Positions 43,914-56,002 of a stretch of DNA of 64,000 nucleotides are shown here, piece after piece. Position numbers and translations under genes: made by a program. The notes under the pieces are model-generated. The model searched no databases. It was not told the DNA's origin and saw only the letters and a program-made list of their open reading frames with translations. The stretch spans positions 558,001-622,000 of the forward strand of contig JAQFWX010000007.1 of assembly GCA_027605045.1 (NCBI GenBank). Direction: 5' to 3'. How positions within the stretch are numbered: the first letter of the stretch is position 1; every line of letters starts with the position of its first letter. The stretch is from Phallus indusiatus. Taxonomy: Eukaryota > Basidiomycota > Agaricomycetes > Phallales > Phallaceae.

Positions 43914-44120
43914 TTTGTCGCAACGCGCAGTAAAAGTAGATAAAAACTTGTATTATAGTACTCTAAAGTACACAGTATTTATACTAAAATCTAATTATTA
44001 AAAGGTGGAAACTAGCTACCGGGATTTATAATTTTTTACTAAGGCTTTACTAATTATTATGTATCTTTATGCGCCGCCTCCGGCGGCGCCTAAGCATCCG
44101 TTACATGTCAGATACCAACA
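43914..44120 (+). repeat. Dispersed LTR-like repeat TGTCGCAAC...ATACCAACA, second copy
   Basis: Resembles 28,306-28,452 at both ends and at interior blocks. It contains the perfect palindrome GCGCCGCCTCCGGCGGCGC at 44,071-44,089. The flanks CGGTT and CGGGT are only an imperfect target repeat. Confidence 0.4.
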
Positions 44121-44165
44121 CGGGTACTAGTAACTATAGTAGTAAATAACTATTCGTGTCGGTCG

Positions 44166-44263
44166 TGTTGGAATATGAGTTACTCCTGTATATAGTAGCT
44201 AGTCACAGCGCTTATAGAGCTACACCTTTGTGTCCGCTACTTCATCGTCCTGGGATTCCAACA
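44166..44263 (+). mobile_element. 98-bp LTR-like mini-element, target duplication GGTCG
   Basis: Ends TGTTGGAAT and ATTCCAACA are perfect 9-bp inverted termini. Perfect 5-bp repeats GGTCG flank it (44,161-44,165; 44,264-44,268). The interior (GAGTTACTCCTGTATATAGTA) matches the 91-bp copy at 15,035. Confidence 0.82.
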
Positions 44264-44283
44264 GGTCGCACTGTGCCACGCCC

Positions 44284-46155
44284 TAGGTTCGGCCAAGCCC
44301 CTTTCACACTCCGACTCGAGCTCCGCAGGACCTTCGTAGAAGGGGCTTGGTGCAACCTACATGGTTTTCAGGGGTAGCTCGCGGGACTTCTAGCAACCTC
44401 ACCGTTTATTTTCAGCCTTAGATTACTAGAGACGTTGTCAAGATCCGAGACCGTTCGAGATCGCGAGATCGAGGGATCGAGAATCGAGAGATCGGAGGAT
44501 GAGGAACTTGGCTTCAACTTATGTGTTGCGCCCGCTCCAAAGGCCTGAGAGTATTCCTCAATTTGGATCGTGACGAATCAGCACTCACAACGAAGAACAA
44601 CCGGAGATAACGAAGACTTTGGCGACTCCGTCGCCAAAGGCGAGAGATCGAGAGAATCGAGAAAAATCGGGTTTCGAGATAAAGAGACGAGTTGTAATTC
44701 AAAGAGGTTTGAAATACAATGAAATATATTTGAATCGAATCAGAGTTCGATTTCAAGACGACTTTGTATGGTATTTACAGCGAGTTTAAATACTACAAAG
44801 TGATGCAGGGTCGAGTACAAAGAAAGTACTAATTCGGAAAGTACATAATAGTACTCGAGGAAGTCGTGAGGTTCGTTAGAATCATAAAGAAAGAAATAGA
44901 AAGTATTCTATTTATATCATGGAACCTCACCGATCGTCAAAGTGAATAAATCGGTAATCGGTGTTCGAGAGATCGTATAGAGTGCGATCTCTATAAGGTT
45001 CGTTCGTTCGAGTTCGAAAAGAATGTGAAATCGAATTAAATCGTTAAATCGATGTCACGAGAAAATCGGCTCGTGACAGACGTATTGTAAACGCGATATA
45101 TATCTACAATATTTGTTATAATATTATCTCATAATTACCTGTGCGTTGTAAAGATATTTACAAGCGGAGGCAAATCAGCTGAAAGCAAATCCCTAAAAAA
45201 CTATCACCCTCAGTTGAGCACCAACGGCTCGTAAGAAAGACAAAAATTATGTCTCAAAATAAATATAAAAATTCAATTAAAATTAAGAAAACTAAATCTA
45301 GTCATCGGCATTGAGTCTTGATTTGTTTGGGAAATTTCACAATCTTTCGGCTTAGCTTTCAGGCTGCTCTTGTTGCTTACACAATCGCGCGCCTCCGCAA
45401 GTTGACTGAGTGGATATAAAGGCCACGAACAGAAAGTTGCGCAAAGAGCGAAAGAATATGTTTTTACGGTTCATAACCCTCAGAAATATAAATGGTACTG
45501 GCCCTGACGAAGATTTGAGGAAAAATAATCAAGCCTGAGCCTAGATAAGAATCGAGTTGGATTAACCATGAAGCTGGACAATAGGGTTTCGAAGAAAATT
45601 TTCAAACAGGAAATTATGGTTTAATTATTAGGGGTTTTTTGCAAGAATACTAACCTACTGTATGATTTTCATAGCCTATACTGCGTGCAAAACGAAAAAG
45701 AACGTATAGAATGCGCATTACATAAGCGAATAAATTCCGTTCACGTGACATGCTCAATGTGCTCTCCCCGACGAAATTTGTCTCCTGCAGTCTTAATTCT
45801 GGTGCCGGTTGCCAGATAAAAGATTCAAAATTTACTAGAGATAATAAATGAGAATACGTATTTTTCAGAATTTACGGAGATGGATGCCGAGGGCAGTTAT
45901 AGGACATGGAAATTTTCAAATCTTCATTTTCATCCTGCAGTCAGTCACACATTTTTGGGGGAAGATAATTTTTTTCTAAGTGTTGGAGATCGTAGCCATA
46001 CATATCTTCTATCTACATGTCAATTTTTTTGCCAGGTTAATCATGAGTTTGCCGTAGCAGGCTGAAAATCGCTACCGGTACTTATCCGGTAGTTTGCTCC
46101 AAGCCCCTCCTCCGGAGGATAAAGCGGAGCTTTACGGGGCTTGCGCCGAACCTAG
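44284..46155. mobile_element. Non-autonomous hAT-like DNA transposon, about 1.87 kb
   Basis: Left end TAGGTTCGGCCAAGCCCC and right end (reverse complement) TAGGTTCGGCGCAAGCCCC form terminal inverted repeats; a nearby AAGGGGCTTGG-GCAA stretch also occurs in both arms. The flanks share the 8-bp direct repeat CCACGCCC (44,276-44,283; 46,156-46,163); the boundary is ambiguous by one base. An 8-bp duplication with TAGG termini points to hAT. The interior has no transposase ORF; it is GATCGAGA-rich near 44,450-44,660 and otherwise AT-rich. Confidence 0.72.
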
Positions 46156-46163
46156 CCACGCCC

Positions 46164-47879
46164 ATGCTCAATCGCTCAGGCCACATTGGTGCCGTGCGAG
46201 AATAGCGTCCGCCGTCCACTATCAAGCGCCGATGCTGTGACATCGTGACTTTCCTCTCAGTCTCAGCCACCGACACTGGACAGGTGCACGAGGAGAATCT
46301 CACACTCAATTCGCGGGGGTTGTACCTTTTATATTGAAAAGTATTGCAGTTAAGATCAACATTTACTTTTTAATGAGGTTTCGGTGTAACAATTTTCGTG
46401 ACTTTTGCGATTAATATGCAATGATATCTGAAAGGTACCTTCAAGCTTGGGCGATCTTGTAATTTGAAAATTGATTATTGACTACTGGCAGATATGTCGA
46501 TTTTGAATTTATTGAATAAGGCCAGTTAGGTACGCCCTTTTATCAACTTGAAGTATAGCAAGTATTTTTGACGGCGGTGTTGAGGGCAAGAATAACGCAA
46601 CAGCCCGAGGGGGTATTTCTTCCTGGACGAGGATCGCATTTCAATGCAATCTAAAATTCCTTCTGTCGGGTTCGGCACGACTAAACTCCGAGATACCATT
46701 TCAAATGAGAGTCGTTTCTTGGTTTTCTGGGCAATTTGATCGTTATATCAACTTTGGCATCCGGTATATAGATCATCTCTCTCGTGGGATTTCACTTTCT
46801 TCAACAAAAGATGTTCAGGACACTATCAGAGTACGTAACCATATAAGTATGATGGTATGTAATGTGATACTTCCTGCTTCTTCTCCAAATACGTGGGCCA
46901 ATGGCATTAGTTTCAGCGAAATTTAGCACGAATGTTTCCAATAAGCATTCAAGTCAGTCTCGCTGCCCCAACATCGCTTTATATTTATATTTGCTTCCCT
47001 TTTATTCTCTCTACTGGTGGGACCGGTGGTATAGTAAATTCATGTGACCTACAAGTCCTATTCAAAGTCGCGATATCCTCACGTCTCTCAAAATATCAAG
47101 GGAAAGTTCTATTGATAGAAGCCATTCATTAGCATCCAGAGGTTCGATTCCCATATGATCAACCGCGGTGGGTCCCTCGTATAAATGAGATATACATAGG
47201 ACGCTCTGGTAATCACGGATCCGTCCTGTTTTGTCTCTGCAGTGCATCCGATCTGCCAAAAGATTACTGACAGACTTCTACTAGATTCTCATCTTCTCTT
47301 GCATAACTTGAAACTTCACCAAAACTGAAGGTACAAAAAGAAGGTATTTATGGCAATGAAAAGGGCTCATCTAGCTGATCTTATTCAATAAACCAAAACT
47401 CGATAGTATTCCGAGTCAATAGTTAATTGTCAATCTACAAGACCGCTCAGCTTGAGAATAGTACGTCCGCGTAACAATGCATATTGATCTCGAGTACTGC
47501 GATCAATTGATTGATTAACCGAACCCTCATTCAGAAAATGTTGGCGGTCATATTTAAACAAAATCTTCATAATTGCACCTTGCCTTATGGAGCTTACCAC
47601 GGTTCAAGCTTTTAATAAAAGTAACGTAATCCGACTTCATCGTGGTTGTTATCACTGGTACATCTGGTACATCATTTATGATTGCGCCACACACCGCATG
47701 TGGCGAAATCATGAATGATGAATCAGTGAAATGCGACACTGGTTCCTGTGCGCCGGCGCCCTCGTCTCTAACTGGATAATATTCACATTAAATAGCGACA
47801 CTTTAATCAAAGTCGCCTGTTCATTCACAGCTCATTTGTTCCTCTATATCCAAAGGTCAAGCCTCATACTGCTCTCACA
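46164..47879. other. Intergenic and upstream flank of 7TM copy 5
   Basis: From about 46,850 the sequence parallels the flank of 7TM copy 4 (34,960 onward). Nothing recognisable as a gene. AGTTTGCCGTAGCAGGC and nearby GC-rich text adjoin the hAT-like end. Confidence 0.45.
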
Positions 47880-49342
47880 ATGAGTAGTACAGTGATATCC
47901 AGCGGAGTCTTCAAGGAAATTCCCGCCACCGCCATTCCAGACTTGGTGAAGGACCTCTATATTCTGAATTTTAACACTGGTAACAATTGAATTTTTTGAA
48001 GCTCTTATATCTCGCCTCATATGAGTTTGAAGCTGCTTCCTCTGCGTTTTTCTTCTGGGATACTCTAATAAATCTTGACAGAGAGGTAGGTATCTTCTAC
48101 TATCATTTTGATTTATTTGCCGCTCATTCATATTTGGTATTTTTTTGATCGTTTAGTGGAAATACATCTGGAAGTAAGCCTTCTTTATTTGTAACAAGTT
48201 CTCTGAGTCTGGCCTAAATATTACTTCAGATCTGATTTTTCTTACATCACTGTTTTGTTTGGAGCCATTCGCCTACTCGTTTTGGGGGGAGAAATGTGAA
48301 CATTTGAAAAATTTCTATTGTGTGGTTTGTTTATTGATCGCATATACTCAGCGCTGATCTTGTTTTCAACTTTGGAATTCGGGGAACCACCAATTCTCAC
48401 TGCAAAGCTGACTATTGGTTAATTGGGTTGCTTGGGTTAACGATCTCCACATGCGTAGACATACTGTTAATATTCCGCGGTATTTTGTCAAAATCACTAT
48501 TTTTATATGGGATAATGCTTATGCTGAAGATCATAGTGTACGCGTTGTATGGGAGAAACAAAAAACTACTTGGGTTTCTTTGTACTATGGAAGCTATTGC
48601 AGTTGGGGTTGTCGCATGTTTGATTTTTCTGGCGTTGCCCAAAGTTAAAAGCATTGCGAACCCCTTTTCTCACCAACTGCCGATCGTACTTTGTATAACT
48701 TTGTCCACCCCCAATATCGAAACATATGTCTGGTAAGGCGTCTTCAGCCCCGGCAGCGGTACAAAAGATTGATATCTTGCAGGTTGCCTATACTTTTTGT
48801 TCAGGCGATCCTTTTCCTCCTAGCCATAGGACGACACGTTTATCTTATAAGAAGCGGCTTGAGGTTTTCTAGCGCGACGTCCCATATTTATCACACCTTC
48901 ATTCGAGACGGTGTCTGGATTTTCTTTATTTTATTAGGTATGTTCACGTTGCACAAAAAGTTTCAATTGATATGATTAAAAACATTCACAGTTTGTCTTC
49001 TGTTGTCTACAATTGGATATAGGTTACACTCTGTATTAGGCGAGATTGCTCTTCGGTGAGTGCAACTTTTACTCTCAAACCTTTTGAAATTAACACACTT
49101 CAGCTGGTCGTATGCACTCGCTGGAGTTACTGTATGTCCAATCTCATTGCATTCCTGACACTTTTTCTGACCCAATTCTCTAGTCATCCCACTTAGTTAT
49201 TAATTTACGCTCGGCAAACCACGAATCAGAAGGGCAAACATCTGGAACCTCGCCCGCATTCACGGATATAAGATTCGCTGAAACTGACCCAGGAATGGCA
49301 CCTGGTGAGCTCGCCACACGAGACACCCATGAAAATCTCTAA
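47880..49342 (+). CDS. DUF6533-like seven-helix membrane protein, copy 5
   Basis: ATG at 47,880: MSSTVISSGVFKEIPATAIP...NFNTG. After the first intron the frame resumes AASSAFFFWDTLINLDRE with acceptor TTTGAAG. Later exons: ADLVFNFGIRGTTNSHCKAD, GLTISTCVDILLIFR, intron ending GATCATAG, VYALYGRNKKLLGFLCTMEA, KVKSIANPFSHQLPIVLCIT, LPILFVQAILFLLAIGRHVY, HIYHTFIRDGVWIFFILL, and the tail SHLVINLRSANHESEGQTSG ending at 49,342. No lesion found. Closest to copies 4 and 6. Confidence 0.75.
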
Positions 49343-49714
49343 GTGTTCATCGTGAGAAATTCTAATTTTTGCCGTCTAAATTAACCCTTTTTTTCACCGA
49401 AAGTTTCTGATGAAGGTCGGTGTTTTGATGACGACTATTACGTATCTACAGCCCTTTGAATATTTCATATAAATAAATAGTATGGGAAGCACGGGGAGAT
49501 GTATAGATGATATTATTACATACATATAATTAAGGAACATTGCGGAAGGTGCATGTATGCACATGGATAGATCAACGAGCGCCTAATGATATCTCGCACA
49601 TTCGTTATTGATCAGAGCCGGCCGTCTTTAGTTCAAACCGAGACTGCATAAATCTCAATTTACGGCCCAAAAATTAATTCATTGATAATCGTTATCCATA
49701 CAAATCAAGTTCGT
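49343..49714. other. 3' flank of 7TM copy 5
   Basis: GCACATGGATAGATCAACGAG (about 49,560) recurs at about 56,270 downstream of copy 6, so the downstream flank belongs to the duplicated block too. No gene. Confidence 0.5.
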
Positions 49715-51456
49715 CATGGTGGCGTGTTCTACTAGCGAGATTCACAGAAAGAGTGGACGAAACGATGTGATAGTATCGCGGTTGGTATCCAGCTCCGTTT
49801 GTAAACGAAATCGTTCTTCGGAGACGATTTGATTTTGCCGACGTCCAGTCTTCATTGACAGATGATGAGTTAACCTCCAGGTTTGAATATCTTTGGAGAT
49901 GTTCTCCCGTTTCTTCCGTTAGGGTTCTGAGCTGAGCCGCAAGACTGTCTCCGTTCTGGGTAGTCGCTGTTAGATCCTAGCAAACAGAATAAACGAACAC
50001 GAATGACAAATATAAATCCTTCATTACGCACCTCTTGCAAACGAGTCAAACTCTCTCCCAGCTCTTCAACACTTTCCCTATTGGCTGACAGCGCCTTCTC
50101 CAAACCTCTACTCTATCATCTTCTTTCATAATCCGCAACTCGTTCTCGCGTTTTTCAAGTTTTTGTTGGGTCTCAGCAAGAGCGCGTTGATTGTCGTCAA
50201 GATCGACCTCCTGAACACAACGACGTAAACAAACAGATAGCGTGAACAAGATAGCACGTAGCACGCACCATTGCTCTTAGTTGTTCTCGTAACGACTGTC
50301 TCTTCTGCTCGCTAATCTGTAATCTCGACTTCAGGCCTTTTACCTCGGTTATCATATTGATCTTTTCCTGTTTCCGAAGAGTCCAACCTTTCTTGCAGAC
50401 CAACAACCTGAGAACGAGCCTTTGAAAGACGTTCTTCTAATTCCGACAATTCTAGAAAACACATAAGTTTTACAGAGAGGAAGAATCATTCTTATTTCCT
50501 TACTGCTCCGCAGTGGACTTAGTTCCGCCACCTAATCTACTAACGCAGTCTTTTCATTGACAAGTAACGTAATCGTTTGCTATTGTATTGTCGGCGAATA
50601 GGTTCGCCAGCTCTTCTTGCGTCCGTGACAACGTCCTCTGCAGTTCGTCCACCTTACGCGCTGAAGATTTTGAAGCGGTTCGAGCTTCTTTCGCTTGAGA
50701 CGACACTTGTCTAACTTCGTTATGCCACGCCTCGGTCTCCTTTGCAGCATCTGCGCAAGTCAATGTGAGATCAGCATGTAGCTGTGCGATTTCTCGAGAG
50801 AACGTCTTGCGACTCCATTTCAATTGGTGAAGGGCATTTTGAGCTTGTGGTGGTAATGCTGAATCAGGTCTCGACGTCCTGCGTTCCACTCTAGAGAAGA
50901 TTGGAGCCCGAGGGATATGGTTGGCGTTGATTGTTATGAACAGGCGAAGATGATGATACTGCTCGTCCCAAAGCTACTGGCGAAGGCATAGGCTGCAAAG
51001 GCGAAGGAGCCAATCTAAAAATACGCATGAGAACTGTGCAAAGAGAGGTAGTTAACAAATACTCGAACACTCCAAATTCTCCAATTCCAGTATCACTTGC
51101 CAACGCAGGTTTTCCAAATAGTATAGATACATCTTAAATGTCCAGAGACAGCGAATTGTTTAATGATGAATTGGCAAAGTTTGGTGGGGCGGCGTGGATG
51201 GTACTGGTGCTGGAGCTGGTGAATCGGTCGTGGTGATTCACCACGAGATGGAGGTGCAAGTTCACCACTGGTGAACTTGCACCTCCATCTCCATAATTAC
51301 AGGCCTTTTGCGCTGTTGTCGTCTTTAAGCTGTAAGTATAATTTCAGTCAACACCTGACACGAAATACAAGCAGATTCATAAGTAAGGACATACCAAAGC
51401 TTTTGCCCCTATCGTTTCTCCAGGCTTTTTCAGCACGTTCTGCAGCGTCGGACATT
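49715..51456 (-). pseudogene. Decayed second copy of the coiled-coil gene
   Basis: Collinear with 28,707-31,842 from the start codon (51,456; SDAAERAEKA region) to about 30,090 of the intact gene. Recognisable pieces: MITEVKGLKSRLQISEQKRQ, ESLTRLQEVRNEG, EAWHNEVRQVSSQAKEARTA, LAPSPLQPMPSPVALGRAVS. Frames change repeatedly because of small indels, and the 3' third is missing. Confidence 0.85.
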
Positions 51457-51966
51457 TCTGGGTGCTAATACAAGGCTAGAACTTAAATATTAGGGAAATG
51501 TATGTTTAAATGTGAGATTTCAAGCCATGAGGGAAAATGCGTTTTGGGAGTGTATAAAAAAGCGAAACAAAGTTAGAACTGGAGAAATTCAAGAGAAATT
51601 TCAGACGGGCGGGCAATGTGCTCGTGACTTTGTGTGGGGCTATGGGAATTTGCCGCGCAGCCTCCCGCGCTCACGCGGCCCATTACTGCGCCAACCAAAA
51701 ACTTTCATATTTTTGTTTAGAAGTATAACAAAAGTATAACAAACGAGTTACGAGCTAGAGATTAAGAGTTTATGATTTATGTGTGATGAATTTATCTTGC
51801 ACTAATATCTAGTTTCATTCTTAACGTTGAAGGTGCTCACTGCTGACTGAGGCCAACTTTGCTGCAGCAGTCTAGCAGAACCATGATTTTCAAGTTTTCG
51901 AGCTGTTCAGAGGATGAGTCCTATATTTTTTGAAGTACTAATATTGGAGTAATCCCAAAATTCTTC

Positions 51967-52110
51967 TTCAAAGAATTGCTGCAGTAATTTTCTGCCCCCA
52001 GTGAATTGATGCAGTAATCTTCTGCTCTCGGTGAATTGCTGCGGTAATCTTCTGCCCTCGGCAAATTGCTGCGGTAATCTTCAGGCTATGGGAATTTACC
52101 GCGCGAGCTG
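51967..52110 (+). repeat. Four tandem ~32-bp repeats inside the Mutator-like element
   Basis: Units of the form GAATTGCTGCGGTAATCTTC followed by TGCCCTCGG occur four times, with one to three differences each. An extra copy of the terminal sequence (GGCTATGGGAATTTACCGCG) follows at about 52,084. Confidence 0.75.
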
Positions 52111-52392
52111 CTGCGCTGGTGAACTTTTGAAGTAAAAGAAAACTAGAATTTGTATATAGCACTGCTCGGAAAATATAGCTCTTTATATATATATTAAAAG
52201 GAATTTCAAGTTGCTGGCTACCAGTATTTTAGTAAGATAGAGATAGCACATTATTGCTATCATGATGAATATTTTTCATTGCAGGCAAAATATTATGTGC
52301 ACAATATATATACACAAGATATACAAAATTTTCTCTTTTCTACTTAACGGTGTTTACACAACACTACTACAACAATTCAATATCGAACATTA

Positions 52393-53011
52393 GTTCAAGC
52401 TTGAATGTGCTCTCAGAAAGTTTAAAGAATAATAGCTCACTACGTGTAATGACACGAGTAATATTATGATTGCGTACCTAAAGAATAATAGCTAGGTACA
52501 TTGTTAATAAAGAGATAATGAGAAACTAGACTATAACGAACGTACCTCACTACGTGTAATGACACGAGTGAGGAAATTAGGCGCGTGCGCGTAAGTACTA
52601 TTTACAGTAACTATAGTCACGTAGTCACGGCGTGACTGTAACTCAACAAAGTTGCCGCGGTAATCTCCCTCGGAGAATTGCTGCGTTAAAGTACAGGAAT
52701 TTACTGCAGCAATTTTCCGAGGGAGATTACCGCGGCAATTCTCCGAAACGAAAAATTCTGCATGTTCCCACTTTATTACATATTGTGCATACATGTGCAA
52801 TAAATGTTTACAGCTGGTATATAGGTGTCTATTCAATGTTAAAAGCGCCATTGCTCGCTCTACTGCAGCAATATGTTAATCTTTCGTTTCGGAGAATTGC
52901 CGCGGTAATCTCCCTCGGAGAATTGCTGCGTTAAAGTACAGGAATTTAACGCAACAATTTTCCGAGGGAGATTACAGCGGCAACTTTCTGAGAGCACATT
53001 CAAGCTTGAAC
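52393..53011. repeat. Large foldback (inverted repeat) inside the Mutator-like element
   Basis: GTTCAAGCTTGAATGTGCTC continuing to AGAAAGTT (52,393-52,422) is a perfect 30-bp inverted match to 52,982-53,011. After removing the 226-bp insertion the arms continue through GCCGCGGTAATCTCCCTCGG and AATTGCTGCGTTAAA. A second, smaller palindrome (52,655-52,742) uses the same motif. Confidence 0.8.
52423..52648 (-). mobile_element. Solo-LTR-like element, 226 bp, target duplication AAGTT
   Basis: Starts TAAAGAATAATAGCTC and ends GTAACTCAACA, like the copy at 10,436. Flanked by AAGTT at 52,418-52,422 and 52,649-52,653. It sits exactly within the left arm of the foldback, interrupting it, so it is younger than the Mutator-like element. 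Confidence 0.82.
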
Positions 53012-53618
53012 ATTGTTGTTGCAAACGTCTTTTCAAACTGGCGTGATTGCTTGCGCATTGAATAAATTCTCAAGGCCCAATCACTAGCATGGCCGTACTT
53101 CGCCACCACAACTGCTGCAGCAGTCACTCGAGCTCAAGGGCAACCTATTTCTGCCTCCTTGTGTTGTGATCTGGGGTCAGTCAGCACACTTATAAGGGTC
53201 CATTCACTGTGATTGGATTATGGATAGGCTAGCCTGAGTGTGAGAGGGTAACTAGTGGCTGGTGAGGGCAGGTAGGCAAGCATTGAGGGAAGATGGCGAA
53301 TTCAAAGTATATACGACATGTATATACATAACTTCAACTATCTAACATTTTTTAAATCCCAAATATACGCGAAAATGGCCCCTCTGAACACCCTAAGATA
53401 CCTGCTGCCCTCCTGCATGACGCCTGCAAGCCGGACAGCACATTCACTCTCTAGACCGCGATTTTGAAGGCCAAATCCTGCTTCAAAACAAGTTGGTGAC
53501 CGCGCTGCTTTTTGCGCAATATAACGCTGCGATTCAGCCTCAAAAAAAAACTTCGTGAGATTTGCGCGGCAGTGTGCCGCGTCAGCGCGGGAGGCGGCGC
53601 GGTAAATTCTCAAGGCCC

Positions 53619-54424
53619 CTTTGTGTGACTCTAGTTCGGCGCGAGCCGTGTAGCAGGCGTGCCGCGTCGCTATTTGAATTTTGACGACTTCCACTATATT
53701 AGGTATCACGTATTCAACATCCCAGCAGACTGGTCTGTTCTACGCTGCTTTCACAGCTGGAAACTTTTTTTGACGTGACTTCACAGCAATACTCCTTTAC
53801 ATACCGTCAATTCAATAGTATTGGAAAAAGGTTGCGCCATATGGTTCTCTGGAAATCAGCGTTGGACAGAAGCTGGGTTGGGTTGGGTTGGATTTATGCA
53901 GTGAGCACTAGTAATCTGAATCTTGTATTAGTATAACCTGACAATGGGCATTAGCCTCGAGACCTGGGCCAGGCTGAGCTGGCTATGTGACAGCGAGCGT
54001 CGCGAGGGGAGACTCCACTTGGACTAGGCTGTATTTAGCTTGGTACGAATGATTTTTCACATCCAAAATCTCACGCGTTCGTGCTTTACTCATAAATTAA
54101 TCATTTGTGCCAGGCTATAAGCTTTGAAGTATTTACCAAAGTCTCTCCTCGCCACGCTTGCTGTCGTATAGCCTGGCACTAGTCTGGAGAGTCAAGCCTC
54201 AAGACCCACTGGGCTATCGCAGCAGCGGCTGCATGGCTCACCGGCTCTTTTCTGGAAGTCTCAAGCTCTCAAGGCTATATTGGTCGCAACACAGATACCT
54301 TGCTATGTGTACCACTCTTTCGAACTAGATGACAATCACATAAACATTAATTAAAATTGTCAGTCCATTGACAGTTCATTTTTTCTTCTATATCCAAAAC
54401 CCAAATTTCATACTACTGTCACTA
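53619..54424. other. Continuation of the duplicated coiled-coil upstream region and spacer
   Basis: 53,625-53,880 resumes the homology to 32,011-32,600 broken by the transposon. The rest up to 7TM copy 6 contains no gene; GGGTTGGGTTGGGTTGG at about 53,877 is a short tandem repeat. Confidence 0.55.
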
Positions 54425-55873
54425 ATGAATCATAGTACAGCCTTGATACCCAGCGGAGTCTTCAAGGAAATTCCGGCAGCCGCCCTTCCAGACTTGGTGA
54501 AGGACCTTTATATTCTGAATTTTCACACTGGTAACAATCAAATTTTTGAATTGTATCGCGTATTTTGCCTCATATGGGCTTGAAGTTGCTTCCTCTGCGT
54601 TTTTCTTCTGGGATATCCTAATAAATCTGAACAGAGAGGTATCTTCTACGATAATTCTCATATATTTGCCTCTCGTTCATATTGATATCTTTGATCGTTT
54701 AGTTGAAATACATCTGGAAGTAAGCCTTTTTTATTTGTGACGAATTTTTTCGGGCTAAATGTCTCCAGATCCGAATTTTCTTACATTACTGTTTTGTTTG
54801 GAACCATCCGTCTCGCCGTTACGGCAGCAGAAATGTAAACCTTTGTATAATTTCTATTGCGTAATTTGTTTATTGATCGCATATATACAGAGCTGAACTT
54901 TATTTCAACTTTGGAATGCGACGGGAAACCACCGACTTTGATTGCAAAGCTGACTATTGGCTGATTGAGATACTTGGGTTAGTTATCGCCACATGCATAA
55001 ACATACTGTTGATATCCCGCGGTACTTTGTCAAACTCGTTCTTTTTATATGGGATGGTACTTATACTGAAGATCATAGCGTACGCAGTGTATGGGAGGAA
55101 CAAGGTCGTACATGGATCTCTCTGCATCGTGCAGGTCATTGTATTTGTGGCTGTCGGATGTTTGATTTTATTCGCGTTGCCTAAGGTTCAAAGCATCGTG
55201 AATCCTTTTTCCCACCAGCTGCCAGTCGTGCTTTGTATAACTTTGTCCACCCCCAATCTTGAAACATATATCTGGTAAGGCGTCTTCAGCCTCTGTAACG
55301 ATACAAAAGATTGATGTCTTTGCAGGTTGCCTATAATTTTTTTTCAAGCGACCGTTTTCTTCCTGGTTATAGGACGATACATTTATCTTAAGAGGAGCGG
55401 ATTGAAGCTTTCTAGCGCGACGACCCATATTTATCACACCTTTATTCGAGATGGTGTTTGGGATTTTTTTCTTTTATTAGGTGTGTTATAAATGTTGCAC
55501 AAAGAGTAGCATAATTGATAACATCATTAGTTTGTCTTCTTCCGTCTATAATTGGATATAGGTTACACTCTGTATTAGGCGTAATTGCTCTCCGGTAAGG
55601 TTAACTTTAACTTTCTCAAGTCTTTACAATTAAAACACTTTAGTTGGACTTATGCACTCGCGGGAATTACTGTATGTCCGACCCCATTGCATTCCCACCT
55701 TTACTGACCCACTTCCCTAGGCATCTCACTTAATTATGAATCTACGCTCGGCAAAGGACGAGACCGAAGGGCAAACAACATTGCTTCCATTCACAGACAT
55801 GAAATTCAATAGTATCGTCGAAGAAACGGAACCTATTGAGCTCGCCACCCGGGACACTCATCAAAATGCCTAA
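54425..55873 (+). CDS. DUF6533-like seven-helix membrane protein, copy 6
   Basis: ATG at 54,425: MNHSTALIPSGVFKEIPAAA...NFHTG; intron to GCTTGAAG; VASSAFFFWDILINLNREV; KYIWK; FNFGMRRETTDFDCKADYWL; GLVIATCINILLISR; intron ending ATCATAG; AYAVYGRNKVVHGSLCIVQV (the usual RVYALYG reads RAYAVYG); KVQSIVNPFSHQLPVVLCIT; LPIIFFQATVFFLVIGRYIY; HIYHTFIRDGVWDFFLLL; tail ASHLIMNLRSAKDETEGQTT ending at 55,873. Intact by eye. Changes in the central motif suggest some divergence. Confidence 0.72.
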
Positions 55874-56002
55874 TTATAAGTGTTCATTGTGAGGAATTTT
55901 AATTTTTTGGATGTAAATATCCTAAATTAATCCTTGCTTCACAGGAAAAGTTTCTGGCGAATGTTGGAGGTGTTTTGATCACGACTATAGTCCTTTGAAA
56001 GT

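Larger units (their letters stand above)
51637..53618. mobile_element. Non-autonomous Mutator-like transposon, 1,982 bp, 9-bp target duplication CTTTGTGTG
   Basis: Left terminus GGGCTATGGGAATTTGCCGC... and right terminus (reverse complement) GGGCCTTGAGAATTTACCGC... form inverted repeats of at least 43 bp with six mismatches, both continuing through GCCTCCCGCGCT and ACGCGGC. Perfect 9-bp flanking repeats CTTTGTGTG lie at 51,628-51,636 and 53,619-53,627. The paralogous region near 31,990-32,030 reads straight through (GTGACTGTATGTGACTCCAG), giving an empty site. The interior has no transposase frame; it holds tandem and foldback repeats and a later 226-bp insertion. Duplication length and long termini match Mutator-like elements. 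Confidence 0.85.

Noticed and set aside
44513..44760. 80-codon minus-strand ORF within the hAT-like element as a transposase piece
   Set aside because: No transposase motif, low complexity (GATCGAGA repeats) and no conserved continuation.
51967..52110. CRISPR-like repeat array
   Set aside because: The repeats are contiguous imperfect tandem units without spacers, in a eukaryotic transposon.
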